DNA of 64,000 nucleotides, taken from Bin5 sp965232575 (lineage in GTDB: Bacteria; Chloroflexota; Anaerolineae; Caldilineales; Caldilineaceae). Of this stretch, positions 58,476 through 64,000 are shown one piece after another. A program made the position numbers and the translations under genes. Within the stretch, counting starts at the first letter, position 1. The number at the start of each line of letters is the position of its first letter. The stretch spans positions 620,001 through 684,000 of the forward strand of contig CBDDPZ010000009.1 of the NCBI GenBank assembly GCA_965232575.1. The letters are read 5' to 3'. The notes beneath the pieces are model-generated. The model made no database searches, had not been told where the DNA came from, and was given only the letters and a program-made list of their open reading frames with translations.

Positions 58476-60185
58476 ATGAGTGGAACGACTGTGCCCTCCG
58501 ACCTCGATATTGCGCAGGCTGCCGATCTTCGACCCGTCTGGGAGATCGCCGAGAAGATGGGGCTGGGCAGAGCGGACATCGAGCTGTACGGCGACCACAT
58601 GGCGAAAGTGCGTCTGGAGGCTGTGGAATCGTTGGCGGATCGCCCGAACGCGCGCTACGTCCTGGTCACCGCGATCACGCCGACGCCTTTGGGCGAGGGC
58701 AAGTCGACGACGACGGTTGGCCTGGGCCAGGGGATGCACCATATAGGAAAGACGGCGACGGTGGCGATACGCCAGCCCAGCCAGGGCCCGACCTTCGGCA
58801 TCAAGGGCGGCGCGGCCGGCGGCGGCTACAGCCAGGTTGTGCCGATGGAACAGTTCAACCTGCACATGACCGGCGATATGCACGCCGTGACGGCCGCCAA
58901 CAATCTGCTGGCGGCGATGATCGACGCGCACATATACCAGGGAAACGCGCTGGAAATCGACCCCTACAGCATCATGTGGCGGCGCGTGTTGGACGTAAAC
59001 GACAGGGGACTGCGCAATATCGTAAGCGGTCTTGGCGCAAAGTCGGACGGGCCGCAGCGGCAGACCGGGTTTGACATAACAGCGGCCTCGGAAGTGATGG
59101 CCATCCTGGCGCTGACGACAGGGCTGGAAGATATGCGGGCCCGTTTTGGCCGCGTGACGGTTGGCAGAGATCGGAGCCGCCAGCCCGTAACGGCCGAGCA
59201 GCTGCAGGCCGCCGGCTCGATGACGGTGTTGATGAAGGAGGCGATCAAGCCGAATATCTTCCAGACGTTGGAGAACACGCCGGCCCTCGTCCATGCCGGG
59301 CCTTTCGCCAACATCGCGCATGGCAATAGTTCGGTGCTGGCCGATCTGATCGGCATCAAGACGGGGGACTATCTGATAACGGAGGCCGGATTCGGCGCCG
59401 ATATCGGAGCGGAGAAGTTCTTCAATATCAAGTGCCGCTACAGCGGGTTGCGCCCCGACGCCGCGGTTCTGGTGGCGACTGTGCGGGCGCTCAAGTCGCA
59501 TACGGGTCGATACCGAATTGTACCGGGACGCCCTCTGCCGGATGACATGCTGGCAGAGAATCCCGATGATGTAGCCGAGGGCGCCGCCAACCTTCGCAAG
59601 CAGATCCAGAACGTCCGCGCGCACGGCGTAAGCCCGGTGGTTTGCGTCAACTGTTTTGCCAGTGACTTCCAGAGCGAAATCGATGTTATTGGACGGGTGG
59701 CCAAGGAGGAAGGCGCGCGTTGGGCGGTTTCAACGCATTGGGCGGAGGGAGGCAACGGCGCGCAGGAGCTGGCCCGTGCGGTCGTAGAGGCGGCCGAAGA
59801 GCCGAGCGAATTTCGCTTCCTCTACGGGCTGGACCTGCCCCTGAAAGCCAAGATGGAGAAGATTGCGACCACGATTTACGGCGCGGACGGTATAGAGTGC
59901 ACGGCGCTGGCCAACCGTCAGATTCGCCAGTACGAGCAGAGCGGGTTCGGCAATCTTCCTATCTGCATGGCGAAGACGCACTTGAGCTTGAGCCACGATC
60001 CGAAGCGCAAGGGGGCGCCATCCGGTTTCACCGTGCCTGTTCGGGAGGTGCGAGCCAGCGTCGGCGCCGGCTTCGTCTATCCGCTCCTGGGAGAAATGAG
60101 GACGATGCCGGGCCTTGGCAGTAGGCCGGCAGCGCAGAATGTGGACATCGATTTGGAAACGGGACAGGTGAAAGGGTTGTTCTAA
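58476..60185 (+). CDS. fhs: Formate-tetrahydrofolate ligase
   Basis: ATP-dependent synthesis of 10-formyl-THF from formate, feeding purine synthesis and one-carbon metabolism. The P-loop is TPTPLGEGKSTT at residues 68-79. GPTFGIKGGAAGGGYSQVVPM and EAGFGADIGAEKF are conserved family blocks, as is the C-terminal VREVRASVGAGFVYPLLGEM. At 569 residues it is normal. AGGAG lies in the upstream leader. The product supplies the two formyl steps of the purine pathway encoded at the start of the window. Confidence 0.96.
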   Translation: MSGTTVPSDLDIAQAADLRPVWEIAEKMGLGRADIELYGDHMAKVRLEAVESLADRPNARYVLVTAITPTPLGEGKSTTTVGLGQGMHHIGKTATVAIRQPSQGPTFGIKGGAAGGGYSQVVPMEQFNLHMTGDMHAVTAANNLLAAMIDAHIYQGNALEIDPYSIMWRRVLDVNDRGLRNIVSGLGAKSDGPQRQTGFDITAASEVMAILALTTGLEDMRARFGRVTVGRDRSRQPVTAEQLQAAGSMTVLMKEAIKPNIFQTLENTPALVHAGPFANIAHGNSSVLADLIGIKTGDYLITEAGFGADIGAEKFFNIKCRYSGLRPDAAVLVATVRALKSHTGRYRIVPGRPLPDDMLAENPDDVAEGAANLRKQIQNVRAHGVSPVVCVNCFASDFQSEIDVIGRVAKEEGARWAVSTHWAEGGNGAQELARAVVEAAEEPSEFRFLYGLDLPLKAKMEKIATTIYGADGIECTALANRQIRQYEQSGFGNLPICMAKTHLSLSHDPKRKGAPSGFTVPVREVRASVGAGFVYPLLGEMRTMPGLGSRPAAQNVDIDLETGQVKGLF

Positions 60186-60771
60186 TATGGTCCCTTGCCT
60201 GCCCCGATTCGATAAAGTTGCCCTTGGGGAAGAAGTGCCTGCCCGAAGGAGGCGCCCGGAAAGTAACGACGCTAAACAGTAGCTGTGCAAGTTTGTGCTG
60301 AACAAGATTCATAGTCGAATTTGGACTGATTGAGGGAAATCAGGGTACAATATAGGTTATGCCTTTTACCTTTCACGCTGCATGGCTCACTTCCGGCAAG
60401 CATTCCATAAACGGACAGGAGCAGGATGCCTTCGGCCTCGCTCACTCTTCGCGGGTGAAGGGGCAGGGAGATAAACTGCAAGGGGAGAGGGGCGAGGAGA
60501 GAGGGTTGAGAGGTGACTCACGCCCCACTCTTAACTCCCCACGCCCGGGTTTTGGGGGGCCTGATTCCCCAACAGTGTCGGTTCCTGAAGGCGGCCCCCG
60601 GCTCTTCCTGTGGGGCGAGAACCATGACCCCCCAGCGTTTGGGAGGAGCGCGAACTCGGCGAGAACGGGGTCCCTGGCTCTTTGGGCGGGGAGCTGCGGG
60701 GGAAAGGCGGGGAAAACCCGGGGGTTGCCCAGGGGTTCCCCAGGGGTTATATACCCTCCCACCCTGCCCAG
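60186..60771. repeat. Intergenic region with heptamer-tailed purine repeat and G-rich tract
   Basis: This 586-base gap has no credible gene. At about 60453-60546 a purine-rich stretch is followed by four 7-base words (CTCACGC, CCCACTC, TTAACTC, CCCACGC). The same arrangement recurs three times inside the next gene. At 60688-60724 four G runs (4, 5, 4 and 5 bases) separated by 6-7 bases could form a G-quadruplex. The DNA up to 60770 stays in frame with the helicase but has no ATG, so translation probably starts at 60772. Confidence 0.7.

Positions 60772-64000
<3,229 letters not shown>

Noticed and set aside
58353..59624. 423-codon frame opposite fhs
   Set aside because: No family features; fhs on the plus strand is complete and highly conserved.

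Overview
The window looks like GC-rich chromosomal DNA from a free-living or host-associated Chloroflexota, most likely near Caldilineales. That placement is an inference. It rests on Tat-exported substrate-binding lipoproteins whose lipobox reads AACAAPVAP, frequent GTG and TTG starts, several phytanoyl-CoA dioxygenase (PhyH) family proteins, PPOX-class flavin proteins and many ABC importers. No rRNA or universal marker is present to settle it.

Bases 1-8.1 kb (minus strand) hold a purine operon, purL-purQ-purC-purE-purK-purF, preceded by a tRNA-Glu gene. PurL carries two PurS-like domains at its N terminus, and an intrinsic terminator sits between the tRNA and purL. Bases 8.2-20.2 kb hold catabolic and uptake genes: a solute-binding protein and permease for polar amino acids without an ATPase, a TIM-barrel isomerase, a Gfo/Idh/MocA oxidoreductase, a double-cupin protein, a PhyH oxygenase, a CUT1-type sugar importer without ATPase, and a cytochrome P450. 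Bases 20.2-23.2 kb carry argG and argJ behind a structured leader with a strong terminator.

Bases 23.3-31.1 kb (minus strand) hold a second PhyH oxygenase, a second CUT1 importer, a probable mqnA remnant, an amidase, a frameshifted Uma2 gene and a secreted SH3b protein. Bases 31.2-35.7 kb form a complete aapJQMP general amino-acid importer. Bases 36.2-45.5 kb contain a double-zinc-ribbon membrane protein, then a probable sugar-acid block: a peptide/oligosaccharide-type binding protein, an oligogalacturonate-lyase-like propeller, two enolase-superfamily enzymes, a ThDP enzyme and another PhyH oxygenase.

Bases 45.6-50.6 kb look like a decaying defence or toxin island: a hicB-hicA deletion remnant, a Fic protein and a DUF1156 DNA methyltransferase broken by two frameshifts. 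Then follow a PhyH-HEAT fusion, a LolD/MacB-type ABC exporter with a giant FtsX-type permease, two small PPOX proteins and formate-tetrahydrofolate ligase. From 60.8 kb to the right edge runs a SNF2/HepA-type helicase. Its reading frame contains three in-frame copies of a purine-rich, heptamer-tailed repeat whose fourth copy lies in the intergenic DNA just upstream.
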